Origin: Trileptium ribeirensis
Lineage: Eukaryota; Nematoda; Enoplea; Enoplida; Thoracostomopsidae
Direction: 5' to 3'
Length of the DNA stretch: 64,000 bases
Assembly: GCA_030248225.1 (NCBI GenBank)
Contig: JASANE010000493.1
Coordinates: 1 to 64,000 of the forward strand
The translations under genes were made by a program, and so were the position numbers. Shown here piece by piece: positions 1 through 10,327 of this stretch. The stretch's first letter is position 1, and each line of letters opens with the position of its first letter. The notes beneath the pieces were generated by a model, which was not told where the DNA came from, searched no databases, and saw only the letters and a program-made list of their open reading frames with translations.

Positions 1-2
1 AT

Positions 3-944
3 GATGTCAATGAACGTTCGCGAATGGTACTCAAATGCCGTTTGGCTAAAAATGATCAAGGGAAAGATGCGAACCCCAAAGTCCTTGGAATGAAGTGGGA
101 TACCTCCAACGACACGATCGCATGTGTTGGAGCCACGAATATCAACAGCGACGTGACAACGAAGCGAATGATGTTACAAGCCGTTGCAAATTGCTTCGAC
201 CCGTGTGGACTGATGTCACCGGTCGTAATAAAGGCAAAAATGTTAGTTCAATAAGCGTGGCGCGAACAACTACAATGGGTTACGAAGCTGCCGAAACAGC
301 TCCATGATGATTTCACCTCTGTCCTCCAAGATCTAAGCTCAATTTCGGATGTCAACATCTCGCGACCAGTCACCAGTGGAGTCGAAGCTGGAAACACGTA
401 TGAAATACATTGCTTCAGCGATGCTTCAACAAAAGCGTATGCTTCCGCTTGTTATTTGAAGTCCACGAATCTCCGCGGAGAATCTGCGATCCACTTGATA
501 TTTGCCAGAGCGAGACTCACCCCAATGAAGTCTATTTCCATGCCCCGACTTGAATTGATAGCGGCAGTAATCGGTCGTCGAGTGGTCGCATTTGTATCCA
601 AAGAGCTCCGGCTGCCAATTTTACGCATGTTTTTGTGGACGGACTCTAAATGTGTGCTGACATGGATCAATTCAACAAAGGTGTTGCCAGTATTTGTTCA
701 AAATCGTATTAAGGAACTCAAAGCCGACGGTGTAATCAACTATCGATATGTGCCCACGAGTTGTAATCCAGCGGATTTGCCTTCCCGCGGTGTTGATCTG
801 CAAACTCTTCGTGACAGCGAACTCTGGTGGCAGGGACCAAAGTTTCTTCAAGTGACTGAGTCAATGTGGCCCGAAAACAATGTCAAATCCAACGAAAGTG
901 ACTTGATTCACTCAATCAGTCACGCTCTGATCACACAACATTGA
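3..944 (+). pseudogene. pol: BEL/Pao pol: RT C-terminal part and RNase H
   Basis: One reading frame, open from the window edge except for a TAA at 252-254. The start carries the Pao RT connection region: KVLGMKWD (in-frame residues about 20-27), then TKRMMLQAVANCFDPCGLMSP. RNase H follows, with the expected acidic residues: Asp in CFSDAST (near 420), Glu in MPRLELIAA (near 550) and Asp in LWTDSKCVLTWI (near 640). The motif PTSCNPADLPSRG near 760-790 is the usual end of this domain. The enzyme would copy the element RNA and degrade the RNA strand. The frame ends at TGA 942-944, and coding continues in another frame from about 941, so a frameshift separates it from integrase. The intact RNase H core suggests fairly recent decay. 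Confidence 0.88.
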
Positions 945-2611
945 TAAATGTAAAAACGGATGTGCAAGGCATCGGCCTGGTGGTTGACGTTACGAAGTAT
1001 TCTCGCCTTATGAGGCTATTCCGCGTCACAGCTTGGATCATGAAGTTTATTCGCAACTGCCGATACCATTCTGAGCGTCTATCGCGTTCCAAATGCGCAT
1101 CGCGACCGCTTCTCACTGCATCAGACATAGCCAGTGCTGAAGTTATGTGGATTCAGTACATCCAATCTACGGAATTAGATGGTTGTCTTGCTGACGACAA
1201 GAAAAACACACTTGTTCGTCATTTAGGTCTGTTTAAAGATGAGGCGGGCGTCATTCGATGCCGTGGACGATTGCGGTGGGCAAGTTTAGTTGAAGAAGCT
1301 AAACAGCCAAAGCTTCTCCCGAAGAATAATCACTTCACAACACTAATTATAGAGCACTGTCATCGTCAGTTGTATCATTCCGGCGTTAAACAAACGCTTG
1401 CACAGTTGCGACTTGAGTACTGGATTCCTCATGGTTTGTCTCAGGTCCGGAGAGTCCTTCGGAATTGTCGAATCTGTCGTCGCGTGGAGTCCGGTCCATT
1501 CAAAGTTCCAGAGCGACCTCCATTGCCGTGGTACCGAGTTTCTCGCTCATATCCATTCCAGCATGTCGGCGTCGACTATCTCGGACCTTTGATCATTAAC
1601 ACGAATGAAAAGGTGTGGATCAGACTTTTCACTTGTGCTGTCACGCGCGCCGTTCCTCTCGAACTAGTGACTGACTGTACTTCCAGTGAATTTCTGTTGT
1701 GTCTACGTCGATTTGTAGCACTCTACGGCGCGCCTTCGATTATCGTTTTAGATAACGCTAAACATTTCAAACTGGCGAGTCAAACGCTACAACGTCTTTT
1801 GCAGAATCTTGATGTTCAAGAATATTCTGCGTCAGCTGGTATCAGCTGGAAGTTCATCACAGAACGAGCACCCTGGATGGGTGGTTTTTACTAACGTTTA
1901 GTGGGTTCAGTCAAACGTGCTCTTCGGAAAACAATCGCACGGCGTCGACTCAATCTAATACAACTCCAAACGATTATTGCAGAAGTTTCTGCCATTATCA
2001 ATTCAAGGCCGCTCGTTCCGCATGACAGCGACGCATGTGACTCGGTGCTGACGCCAGCTCATTTTCTTGCGAAACAAGGGCGCATCGGGTTTCCAAATTT
2101 TAATCCCAAAGCGGGTGAAACTGAAGGTAATGTTTGGCGGAGAAATCCGAATAAACAATTACTCGATTTATGGGCTTCGAGTCAAAGGCTTCTCGAAAGC
2201 TTTTGGACATCGTGGAAAAATGACTATTTAGCATCGCTTCGAGAAACACACCGGGCGAAGGACACCGAACGCAATTGTAGTCAAATTGTGGCTGAACCAG
2301 GTGTTGTAGTCATTGTCAAAGATTCAACGCCACGAGGACAAGGGCGATTAGGCAAGATCGAATCCATTCATCAAGGATCCGACGGGAAGAGTCGATCCGC
2401 TTCTATCAAACTACCTTCGGGTAAAGTATTGTCAAGATCATTAAAAATGTTATATCCATTGGAGGAAGCACCTCCGTCGACAACAGTAGACAGAACCCCA
2501 TGCAGAAGTTCGCCACATATGCAATCACGTTCAATAAGGGAATATATAACCCACCCTCCAACAACTGAAAACGACGAACTAACTGATGATGATTGTTCGG
2601 TTGAATTGTAA
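941..2611 (+). pseudogene. pol: BEL/Pao integrase plus DUF5641-like C-terminal domain
   Basis: In this frame the zinc-finger H2C2 motif is clear (HCHRQLYHSG, then CRICRR), followed by the integrase core VGVDYLGPL (first Asp) and IIVLDNAKHF (second Asp). The third catalytic residue should follow APWMGGFY. At that exact codon (1892-1894) there is TAA, after which the frame continues unchanged with RLVGSVKRALRKTI. The C-terminal part has the DUF5641 signature of BEL/Pao integrases (TPAHFLAKQGR, DLWASSQRLLESFW, then SIKLPSGKVLSRSLKMLYPLE) and ends at TAA 2609-2611. The protein would insert element cDNA into the genome. A single nonsense change has removed its active-site Glu and truncated it. Confidence 0.9.
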
Positions 2612-2614
2612 TTA

Positions 2615-2636
2615 TATTTTTATTGGTTTTAGCATG
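2615..2636 (+). promoter_or_regulatory. putative 3' splice acceptor in front of the accessory ORF
   Basis: A T-rich run (atttttattggtttt) ends in AG at 2631-2632, followed by C and the ATG at 2634. The layout mimics the acceptor used for spliced env-type or third-ORF messages of LTR elements, or an acceptor for a spliced leader if this animal trans-splices. The donor is not visible. Confidence 0.4.
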
Positions 2637-3817
2637 AGTCAAATCATCGTTGTGGGAGACAGTACACTCGGACTACATGGTCGCTTTCAACCAATCCAGT
2701 TTTATGGGGAACAATCAGCAACCAGTATTGAAATTATGGTACAAACTATGCTCTTTGTGCAACAAGATCAAGTTGCTTACACAAAGGATTGCCTGTCAAA
2801 CGATACCTTGCAAGCGAATCCTCAGAGTTTGGACGTTTGGGCGACAACTCGCTTAAACAAATCGCGCATTCCAAGCACGATATTTCAGCGTGACGATGCT
2901 TATCTTGCCGCCTGTGCCTTCTTGTTACGTCATGGGCAAAATCCGTTCTTCGAAGCATTTCAGAACCTGCGGGCTGAATACGGTAACAACATCCGTAATG
3001 CCGAAACCCTTGGGCGCCTCCAATTTTGGTGTGTCGGTAACGACTTGGTATGGTCAACTGGTTACAGCCGTCGTCGACTTCAGCGAATGGGTGAACTTCC
3101 TAACTTTCCTGGGGTGAACGGTTTTGGAGTCGTGCTTGAGGTTCTTTTCGAAGATTTTTGTGTTGGCGGCGTCGAGTCTATCTCAACTCCGTTCACGGCC
3201 CAGCAAATATTAGCAGAGACACGAATGTTCACCACGTCAACATACATTTACACGGTTCTCATTCTATCGGACAGTACGTCCAAATATGTGCAAACCGTTG
3301 CCGGCGGGATAGTTATTCCTATTTCTGGAGGGAAATATCATGATTTAGCTTACGAAATGCTAAATCGTGGCCTTGTATTCCAAATGTTTCGCTACGTCAT
3401 AATTTGCTGCGGTTTCAACAATGCCAGACAGTCGCCATAACAGTGGGAAAAATCATGGCGCCCTTTGGCTTATCAATTGAGTCAACTTCGACCTTTCCGC
3501 GCGTAATCATCAACGGTGCGATCAACGGACCGAAGGCAAGCAATGCGGTTGCACACAGCACCTGGATCAAAACAGTGCTAAAACAAGAGTTTCCGGGTGG
3601 TCAAATTCAATTCTGTGACTGGTCTATAGCCGGCACAAACAATATTCTGCTTCAAGCTCCCGGTGTAATTGAGCCCAAATTCTTCGACACAGATATGGTT
3701 CATGTCAACAAAGCTGGATACGGCGAGTTTCTCAAGCGGTGGCGTATCTTGAAGCCTCAGTTGAAATTCGTTGATTTGAAATTTTCTATCGAACACTACT
3801 CAGCTTTGAACTTTTAA
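2634..3817 (+). pseudogene. accessory ORF of the BEL/Pao element: NADAR-like domain plus SGNH/GDSL-like domain, one frameshift
   Basis: Starts at ATG 2634, only 22 bases after the pol stop, in another frame. The sequence ttttattggttttagC before the ATG looks like a splice acceptor, so expression from a spliced RNA is plausible. Residues about 15-145 resemble NADAR proteins: FQPIQFYG, then S31-I-E33 with Q37 (the S-x-E-x-x-x-Q pattern), and ND-LVW140-STG143 at the end, like the family's D-x-x-W-G-x-G. From about residue 207 an SGNH-like fold appears: LILSDSTSKYV (block I Ser214), then VIICCGFNNA (block III Asn). After a frame change between about 3404 and 3440, the second frame supplies DTDMVHVNKAGY near 3690-3720, the block V Asp-x-x-His motif. 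The NADAR call is moderate and the SGNH call better. Known NADAR enzymes remove ADP-ribose from guanine; what this protein does for the element is unknown. Confidence 0.6.
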
Positions 3818-3831
3818 TAACCCCTCGGGAG

Positions 3832-4080
3832 TGTTGTGATAATCACAAGTTAATTTGCATATTGCTTTATGAACTCCATTAATTCACATTGAGTGAACCT
3901 TTTTTGCATTATTTATGTCGAAACGAGGTTTGCAAGTACGTCAGTAGATGTGGGACGGCAGTATTGGTCAGTGTTAGTTCATACACATGTTCGTTGTTTT
4001 AAGTGTATATTGTCTCGTTAGACCTTTTGCCAGAGTGATCTGGTAAAGGGAGCTTCAAATTTTTGACTACTACAAAAAAT
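3832..4080 (+). repeat. putative 3' LTR, start only
   Basis: Fifteen bases after the accessory ORF stop, the sequence cctcgggag is followed by TGTTGTGATAATCACA. TG(TTG) after a GGGAG-type tract is the usual start of a BEL/Pao LTR, and it contains a 13-base palindrome (3835-3847). The LTR end cannot be placed because the 5' LTR is outside the window; the right boundary given here is arbitrary. Confidence 0.45.
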
Positions 4081-4950
4081 ATATGTATTCGTTCACTGTT
4101 TAATGGTAAACCGATATCAATTTGTTATAAACATAAATTTACGTCATTTCGAGCTGCCATCACCATTGTGCTTCTGTAATCTGACGAATTTGGAAAATTT
4201 GTCAACTGTTATGTGCAATGCCGTGCAAATACAGTGCCTTGTTACATATCTGTTCCCTAGACATATATTTCTGTAAAAATATATACATAATTCAGGAATT
4301 ATAAAGTGGCAAATTTCTGGGGTGGGGGTGGGGCGACGCCAGACATATTACCAAATATACATACATGACTGACTAACTTCGCCACATATATAGGGGACGA
4401 CCTAGATTTCCGCCGTCCAGACATATTTTAGTGTTAGCACCCACGATGCATCTTAAGATGTATACTCATTGTACCTACTGCAATTGTTTAAAAATGACAA
4501 TACAGGAAGTAACCCGCCCCTGCTTAACATGAATTTTTTCTGCGTTCGGTTGAATTCTGACCCTATTTATTCCAAACGAGGTCTACTTCTTTTTCAATAA
4601 AATCTGGCAGCAACATATGATGTCATATACCACAATTGGCGCATTTTTACCCAACAATGAAAGGTATAGTAACTGGCAGTATTACGCCATATTCCCTCCA
4701 CTAATCGGCCAATTAATTGACCGATACCCATAAAAGCTTTTCTACAAGTCGGTAGTACTTAATCAGTGATTTCATTAACCAATGCATCAATACCGTTACA
4801 GTTAAGCGCCGTGTAATTATTGACTTTATACAGTGAGCAACGTAATACCATGAATCGGGTACTATTTCTTCTTAAGCATGGTTTGCATTTGACGAAAAAT
4901 GAAATCGAAATCTTACTAAGGAAGAAGATGAAGAAACAGTTAGTAGACAT

Positions 4951-5322
4951 CAAGGGCATATCCAATGGGGGTTGCGGGCGTCACGACCCCCTTTTGGTTT
5001 AACTCCAAACAAAATTTTTTTTGAATGATTCCGGTTGAAAATCAAGTCGGAAATTGTCCTAAAACTAGCCTCTCGCGCACTAGAAAACAATTACTTTCAA
5101 CCGTATTTTTGACCAAACTTTTATTCCGGGCTACGAAATGCAATTTCATTGTAACATTCTCCGCTCGTGCACGGTTAACTCGTAAAAATGTGCACAACTG
5201 AATGACGTGCCCTCCTGGACCGCGCTTTCCCATTTCTGAGTGCGACCCCCCGAACCGCTCTTTTTAGGTACTCACTGTGGGCCGCGACCCTCCCCTTTTC
5301 GAAATTCCTGACCACGCCCTTG
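4951..5322. mobile_element. hAT-type MITE, 372 bp, perfect 8-bp target duplication
   Basis: Terminal inverted repeats CAAGGGCAT at the left and ACGCCCTTG at the right match at 8 of 9 positions. Both ends are flanked by the identical 8-bp direct repeat GTAGACAT (4943-4950 and 5323-5330), the length expected of hAT transposases. Both subterminal regions carry G/C runs. There is no coding capacity, so it was mobilised in trans. The perfect duplication suggests a recent insertion. Confidence 0.88.
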
Positions 5323-6085
5323 GTAGACATATAGCCATACGTAATAAAGTGGTTATGGTAGAGGTGCTAAACCCCCTCAGAGCGAAAGACAGCTTTGGCG
5401 GAGACGCCGATCATACCTCATATCAGGTGCTTTTGCTCTCCACCTTTCCCGATGCCCCGATCAACTGACCCAACTGGGAGGCCGAAGGCAGACCCCTCCG
5501 AGACTGCTGGCTTCCACTTTGACCTCGGACTTCGAGTACGTATGCATACAGCGTCGTGTGTAAATTCAAGAAACGTGGAAAACTAAAGTCTTCGTTAACG
5601 CTTTAGTTGTTATAAGTTAGAGAATGCCGTTGAACACTGCGCACTGTTGTGTTATCGCAATGCATCGTGCATTGTTTGTCGCAATGAATGCACGATGTGA
5701 TGCTGTTTGCTCGCTTTATAAGGAACCTTAACGGTATGGGTAATAAAAAGTTACGACGTAGTTTTGTGGTACTGTACGTGGCTTGCAATTATCTGGTTCC
5801 TTTTATTCACGGTGACAAGATATTGTTCAGCATTACACTCAATACAAACTAGTTCCATAGGGAAAGCATTAATCAAAATCAGTACACATTAGTCATTACC
5901 GAAAAAGTCCGCGGAAGAATGTAGTAAATTCGTTTTAATAATTTGTAAGCATATTTAAAAATATTGATATTATGGAATTTGAAGCGGCTTTACGACTGCA
6001 TAATATTTGAAAAATGCTCAGATGACATTAATGTTCAGATATTCTACTCATGTTGGTTCTCTATACATAGTTAGATTATATTTAG

Positions 6086-6188
6086 TCACAAGCCATGCAA
6101 ATTGTGCGAACTATCGGTCAAGCGTTTGATGTATGTCACCGAATGGCATTGGAATCGGAGAAAGGCGACGGTACAAACCACGAGTTAG
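6086..6188 (+). CDS. NOS1AP: NOS1AP/CAPON-like exon: end of the PTB domain
   Basis: A 103-base exon. The acceptor is atatttag (AG at 6084-6085), in codon phase 0; the donor is GAGTTAG|gtaaat after 6188, in phase 1. It encodes SQAMQIVRTIGQAFDVCHRM and then a polar stretch ending HEL. This is the C-terminal helix of the NOS1AP PTB domain, where vertebrate CAPON has a near-identical S-Q-A-M-x-I-V-R-T-x-G-Q-A-F-x-V-C-H motif. In mammals the PTB domain of this adaptor binds partners such as Dexras1 and Scribble. The donor phase fits the next exon at 7950. A shorter donor (GACG|gtacaa near 6170) has the same phase and could be an alternative. Earlier PTB exons must lie upstream. Confidence 0.85.
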
Positions 6189-7949
6189 GTAAATTTGTTT
6201 GATTTCAACAGACTTATATTGTTTCTAGCTTAATCATTACAAAAAGTTGCAATAGAGTTGGAAGCGAGGCAGGAAAAATCTGGTCCACCCCGCTAGGCGT
6301 TTATGACAATTGTTCCGTCGCGCCGCGCGCCTTGCGCTATACTAAACGGCTAAAGAAGCACTTCAAACGGTTGTAGAATAATCCAGATAACTTGACACAT
6401 CAAGTTATCTCGACATCAACTCAACGTTTTATCAAAATTAATAGCTGGGTTATACTAAACTGATTATAACTTCAAATGTTTTATGGAGTAAAGCAAGCAG
6501 CATTATATACAAGACATCTATCTATCCTAATACCTTTCAAGCCAGTTTCACATCCTTCCACGTGTTTTGGGATTAGTTAAAGTACTATGATACAAAATCT
6601 TCGGTGTCATTTTTAAATGAGCATCGGCAAGACTTATTTGGGATTAAAGCTTGAGACATGAGCGGTCGGCATAGTAAATTATTCCAATCAAACTCGTGGT
6701 TGCGGTAGAACTCTAATCTACATGTCTTTTGAAAGACTGTTGTTTATAAATTGTCTTTACCTCTAGGCCTTGTATAGAATAGGAAATGTACACTTATATA
6801 CTAAAGCTAACCCTAAGACGAAGCGTAGCATCATAATGATCTCTAGTTTATCTACTCGGCATCTATTATTAGAAATAACCCAAACACCTTGTGTAATCTT
6901 CCATTTACTTAAAATTGTTTGCTCGCCAAGCTCTATAAATGACTTCCTGGGCTCCAATAGTATCTAGGATTAGTGGTGCTCTTCTTTACGGCACTGTCGC
7001 CATTAACCTCAGTAATTACTCGGGTCTCTAAGTCTAACCGCCTGCTTACAACTTGAACTGTAATATCACGGAAAACTAAACCGTGTCCCAGATATTACAC
7101 ACAAATCAGCCGTTCGTTCCATTATTTAACTATGTACAGTTCAAAGTCATACCTTACAATATGTTCGATAAACGTTGATCTATTCGTCAAATGCTATACA
7201 CCGGTGGTCACTCTGAGCTGCCAAGTATCGATTTTAAAAATTTAAATTACGTATTGTTAAAGCTAAACTTGAGTGCAAATTCTAGGTGCATAAATGTTTT
7301 TGAAAAAAAACAGAATATTCATCTATACCACAACTGTCTCTCGTCCTATCATTGTGAAGCTTAACAATTGAAATTTTGTTAAAACTTTTACACCAGAACA
7401 AGTGGTAAAAAATATTTTAGGCCCAACTGTAGCTCAAAAATTTGCAAGTATTCAGTAATCATAAAATGCTAAAGTTGCACTATTTCCTAAAATGGAGATT
7501 TTTAAAGAGTAGAGTCAGCACCATCGCTGACCATTCTTGGCTTTCTTTACAAGTCGGTACCCAATAAAAATATTTTGGTTTGAAAATCGTTTATATTTAA
7601 TTGTGTTTAGATATAACGTGAAATCGAGATGAGCTTATGCTAGTATAAAAGTAACATAAGCTTTGCTTTAGAAGATCGAAGGCATCGGCATTTCATGGCA
7701 ATGAGCATGTTAACCATCAGACTGAACCTCTGCTCTTTATCATGATCCTCTTTAAGCCGTAGGCCGAAACTAGTTTTTGCAAAGTTCTAGCTTTACGACA
7801 TCATCTTTACTTATATTTTTGCCAACGGTGGCGTCATCTGTGTATTAACAAGCGTTATATAAATTTTGGAATGGAGTGCCTTATATGTCATCCATGTTCG
7901 GAATTTACTGTGTCGATCTGTTATTTTACAACTCAGCATAAACTTGCAG
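6189..7949. other. NOS1AP intron
   Basis: About 1.76 kb of AT-rich sequence from a gtaaat donor to a gcag acceptor. Apart from short AT-rich inverted motifs, nothing recognisable; open frames here (such as 6763-6967 on both strands) show no protein-like pattern. Confidence 0.6.
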
Positions 7950-8200
7950 AAAAATCGTCATGGATGTCTGAATCCAATATAACAGGTGTTACTTCTGAAA
8001 CTACCACAACGCGCTCGAACCAGACAAGCAACGGCGCTAATACAGAACCTAAACGAGCAAAAACAATCGAAAGTATACCTCATATTAATCCTCCACCCTC
8101 TGTTCCACTAAGCCGCTCCGTCATAAGTACATTGAATCAAACGACTTATCGAGCATCCAGAAATGCCGTACAACAGCGTATGCGCGCCAGTTTTCCTGAG
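7950..8200 (+). CDS. NOS1AP: NOS1AP/CAPON-like exon: polar linker after the PTB domain
   Basis: Acceptor aaacttgcag (AG 7948-7949) in phase 1, matching the preceding donor; donor CCTGAG|gttagt after 8200 in phase 0. It encodes a Ser/Thr/Asn-rich linker that starts at KSSWMSESN and includes PPPSVPLSRSV. The vertebrate protein also has a long, poorly conserved linker here, so the exon is assigned by phase continuity and position rather than homology. The same frame is open upstream to an ATG at 7871, but that part is probably intron. Confidence 0.7.
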
Positions 8201-10095
8201 GTTAGTTTTCACATAAATTTTTTAGATATAATGTCAAAAGATAATTTCACTGGAATAAATAAGCGAAATAGTTCAAATCCAGCCGATATCATATATAACT
8301 TAAACATAAGATTTTTATTGACACATATTTAGATTCGTAATGCTAAGATCACAGAGGCATTAAATTTATATATTTGTAGTTGTCTTTGAGATACATTTGT
8401 TAAGTCCCACTAACTCTCTGGTTCGCTGAACAAACTAACCGGTAGCGGGGCTGACTAACACTTGTATAAAAGTATGGTTTAAGGCCTATAACTTGTTTCC
8501 AGTACACGTGTTTACTGAAGAATTTATAATAACGCTATTTTCTCTGGGAATAACAGTGTTAAAGTCACATATTCCGGGTCGATAATGTGCACAATATGTT
8601 CATCAAATCCTTCAACAACTTGGGTAATAATTTGTCTTTTGTTAATTTTCTTATAATTGTTGGTATCAAATTTCTAATTGACGTCGATTCTAACCTGTGT
8701 ACATACACTCCAACCTGATCCGAAATTTCCCAATAAAGTCTGCCGAAGAAAATCGAATCTAACCGTTAATTTTACCTCTGTGTTCAAATAACACCGGGTC
8801 GAGAACCGTGGTTTTGAATGCTGCAAGAGGAATACGTTAGACAAGCGTGACTTGGTTAACAGCGGCGTTAATGTAAAGAAGTGCAAAATTAAAACCAAAG
8901 TAATACGGAAGCCGTTAGTGCCATTCGTGGAATTTGGCGCACAAACTTTTGTAACTGAGTGAATCTCTACGCTTGTTTCTGTTCCTGAATCTTTTTAGAT
9001 CGAAAAAATAACGAACAATAGCAGATTCGGAGTATCTAAGCTATTCAATTTAGTATAGTCAGGCGGTATTCGGACATTTCTGTATTAATCCAGCACGCAT
9101 CGAAAAATCAATTGAAATCTCAGCAAATCAATATAATTGTGAAATCGATAATATATAGCTTTGGGACCGATAACGTAATACTTTGTAAAATCACACCGTC
9201 GTGTGTGACGACTAAGTCTCGTACATAAACCCCTTTAAAGCCATGGTGTAATGAAATTTCACTAATATTTTTCCCGCTGTGGACAGAGGCGTGGCAAGAG
9301 AAGACGCTGGAAGGGGTGGCCTTCCTCTTTTTTTACTGACGAACGTGAAAAATTAATTGGTGAATATAGAATTATGTTATCATCAATTCCTGGCATGATT
9401 ACCTGGTTTCAAGATGCTGAAATGTACGTTGCAGGATATAACCACCAAATTATCGCGGTTAAAAAGATATTGATGGACGAATACGTCGTTGCAGCCATTT
9501 TACGGATCATATGCGTTTGATTTGCGGGAATATGATGTGATCACAGAATTGTAACCAGCATGAATGTAGTGCATAAAACAAACAAGGACAATCAACAATA
9601 ACCGTCAAACGACGAAGTTGAGTGTGAAATAGACGGAGAACATGTAGGAATTTATCGCCATCGAGATATTTTTATAGGCTTTTCTTTTTGATAAAATAGT
9701 TTTTTCGATCATTTTCATTGAAAAAACCAGTCTTAATATAATTATATACTGATACAGATGACTGGGGGTGTAGACAGCATGGGAGCTTAGCAAAAAATAG
9801 CGGGTCCCCTGTTCTAATCTTCCCGATCCGCCGAACTAGTGCCGAACAAAAATAGAATTTTTACTTCGTAGCATTCAAAAATTAATGTCATTAATAGATG
9901 ATCCACGCTAAAACCGTAGAGGGTTAAAATTGATCCTGAAAAATTATAATTACTTGCTTGCACTCTGAAAATAAGTGGGTATATATAATGTTTCAGCGCC
10001 CACAAATTCTCAAAGTAATGGGTTAACAGCACGCCGAAAACTCATGGCAAATTTTTACCCGCTTCGATTTTAAAGTGTGCGCTCTGTAATTCTAG
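8201..10095. other. NOS1AP intron with hAT-end fragment
   Basis: About 1.9 kb. The only recognisable item is a GC-rich patch at 9288-9333 (cagaggcgtggcaagagaag, then gctggaaggggtggcc) resembling the left end of the 11832 MITE; no partner end was found. The rest is AT-rich without visible structure. Confidence 0.55.
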
Positions 10096-10327
10096 GGAGA
10101 TTTGTTCCAAAAGCGCCGTAGTCAAATCACTTCCGTCTCGATGTCAGTCAATCCTGATGCACTTACTGCTATAATGATCGAAGCACTACCAAGCTTAGAA
10201 AACGAAACCATGACAATGTCAGCTCCAGCAACATCACGGACAAACTGCAAGACCTTGCAGGAATTCAACATTGACAAACAGACATCCCAGCCATTTTCAG
10301 CGAAAAAACTGCGTTTTGATGAAGGAG
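10096..10327 (+). CDS. NOS1AP: NOS1AP/CAPON-like exon: linker
   Basis: Acceptor gtaattctag (AG 10094-10095) in phase 0, as required by the previous exon; donor GAAGGAG|gtacat after 10327 in phase 1. The 232 bases begin GDLFQKRRSQITSV and are polar, with MIEALPSLENETMTM and a C-terminal KKLRFDEG. No domain is recognised. It belongs to the gene because both phases fit the neighbours and the frame is open throughout. Confidence 0.72.

Larger units (their letters stand above)
1..3831 (+). mobile_element. BEL/Pao LTR retrotransposon, 3' half, decayed
   Basis: The order RT end, RNase H, integrase with H2C2 zinc finger, DUF5641-like tail, accessory ORF and putative 3' LTR start is that of a BEL/Pao element read on the plus strand. 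The 5' LTR, gag, protease and most of RT lie outside the window. The copy is dead: there are in-frame stops at 252-254 and 1892-1894, a frame change near 930-945, and another near 3404-3440 in the accessory ORF. It lies upstream of the first recognised NOS1AP exon in this window, so it probably sits in an early intron or 5' flank of that gene. Family assignment rests on protein motifs read by eye. Confidence 0.9.
3832..6085. other. non-coding: LTR tail, MITE and probable NOS1AP intron
   Basis: No exon could be supported here. It holds the LTR start, two similar short stretches ending in ccagacatatt (near 4340 and 4418), one hAT MITE (4951-5322), and an 11-bp inverted repeat around 5659-5690 (catcgtgcatt / aatgcacgatg). 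A 3' splice site closes it at 6085. Missing PTB exons were looked for by motif and not found. Confidence 0.5.

Noticed and set aside
4820..5002. 60-codon open frame with LLKHGLHLTKNEIEILLRKK
   Set aside because: Its end runs into the inserted hAT MITE and no splice sites or homologues are apparent; the composition is suggestive but not enough.
7871..7949. Reading the open frame from ATG 7871 (or an acceptor at 7936) as coding, because HKLAEK resembles the end of the CAPON PTB domain
   Set aside because: The real PTB end (VCHRM) is encoded at 6086-6188, and only the acceptor at 7949 has the matching phase.
9288..9818. hAT MITE between cagaggcgtggc and gcgggtcccctg
   Set aside because: The ends are not inverted repeats of each other and the flanking octamers differ.
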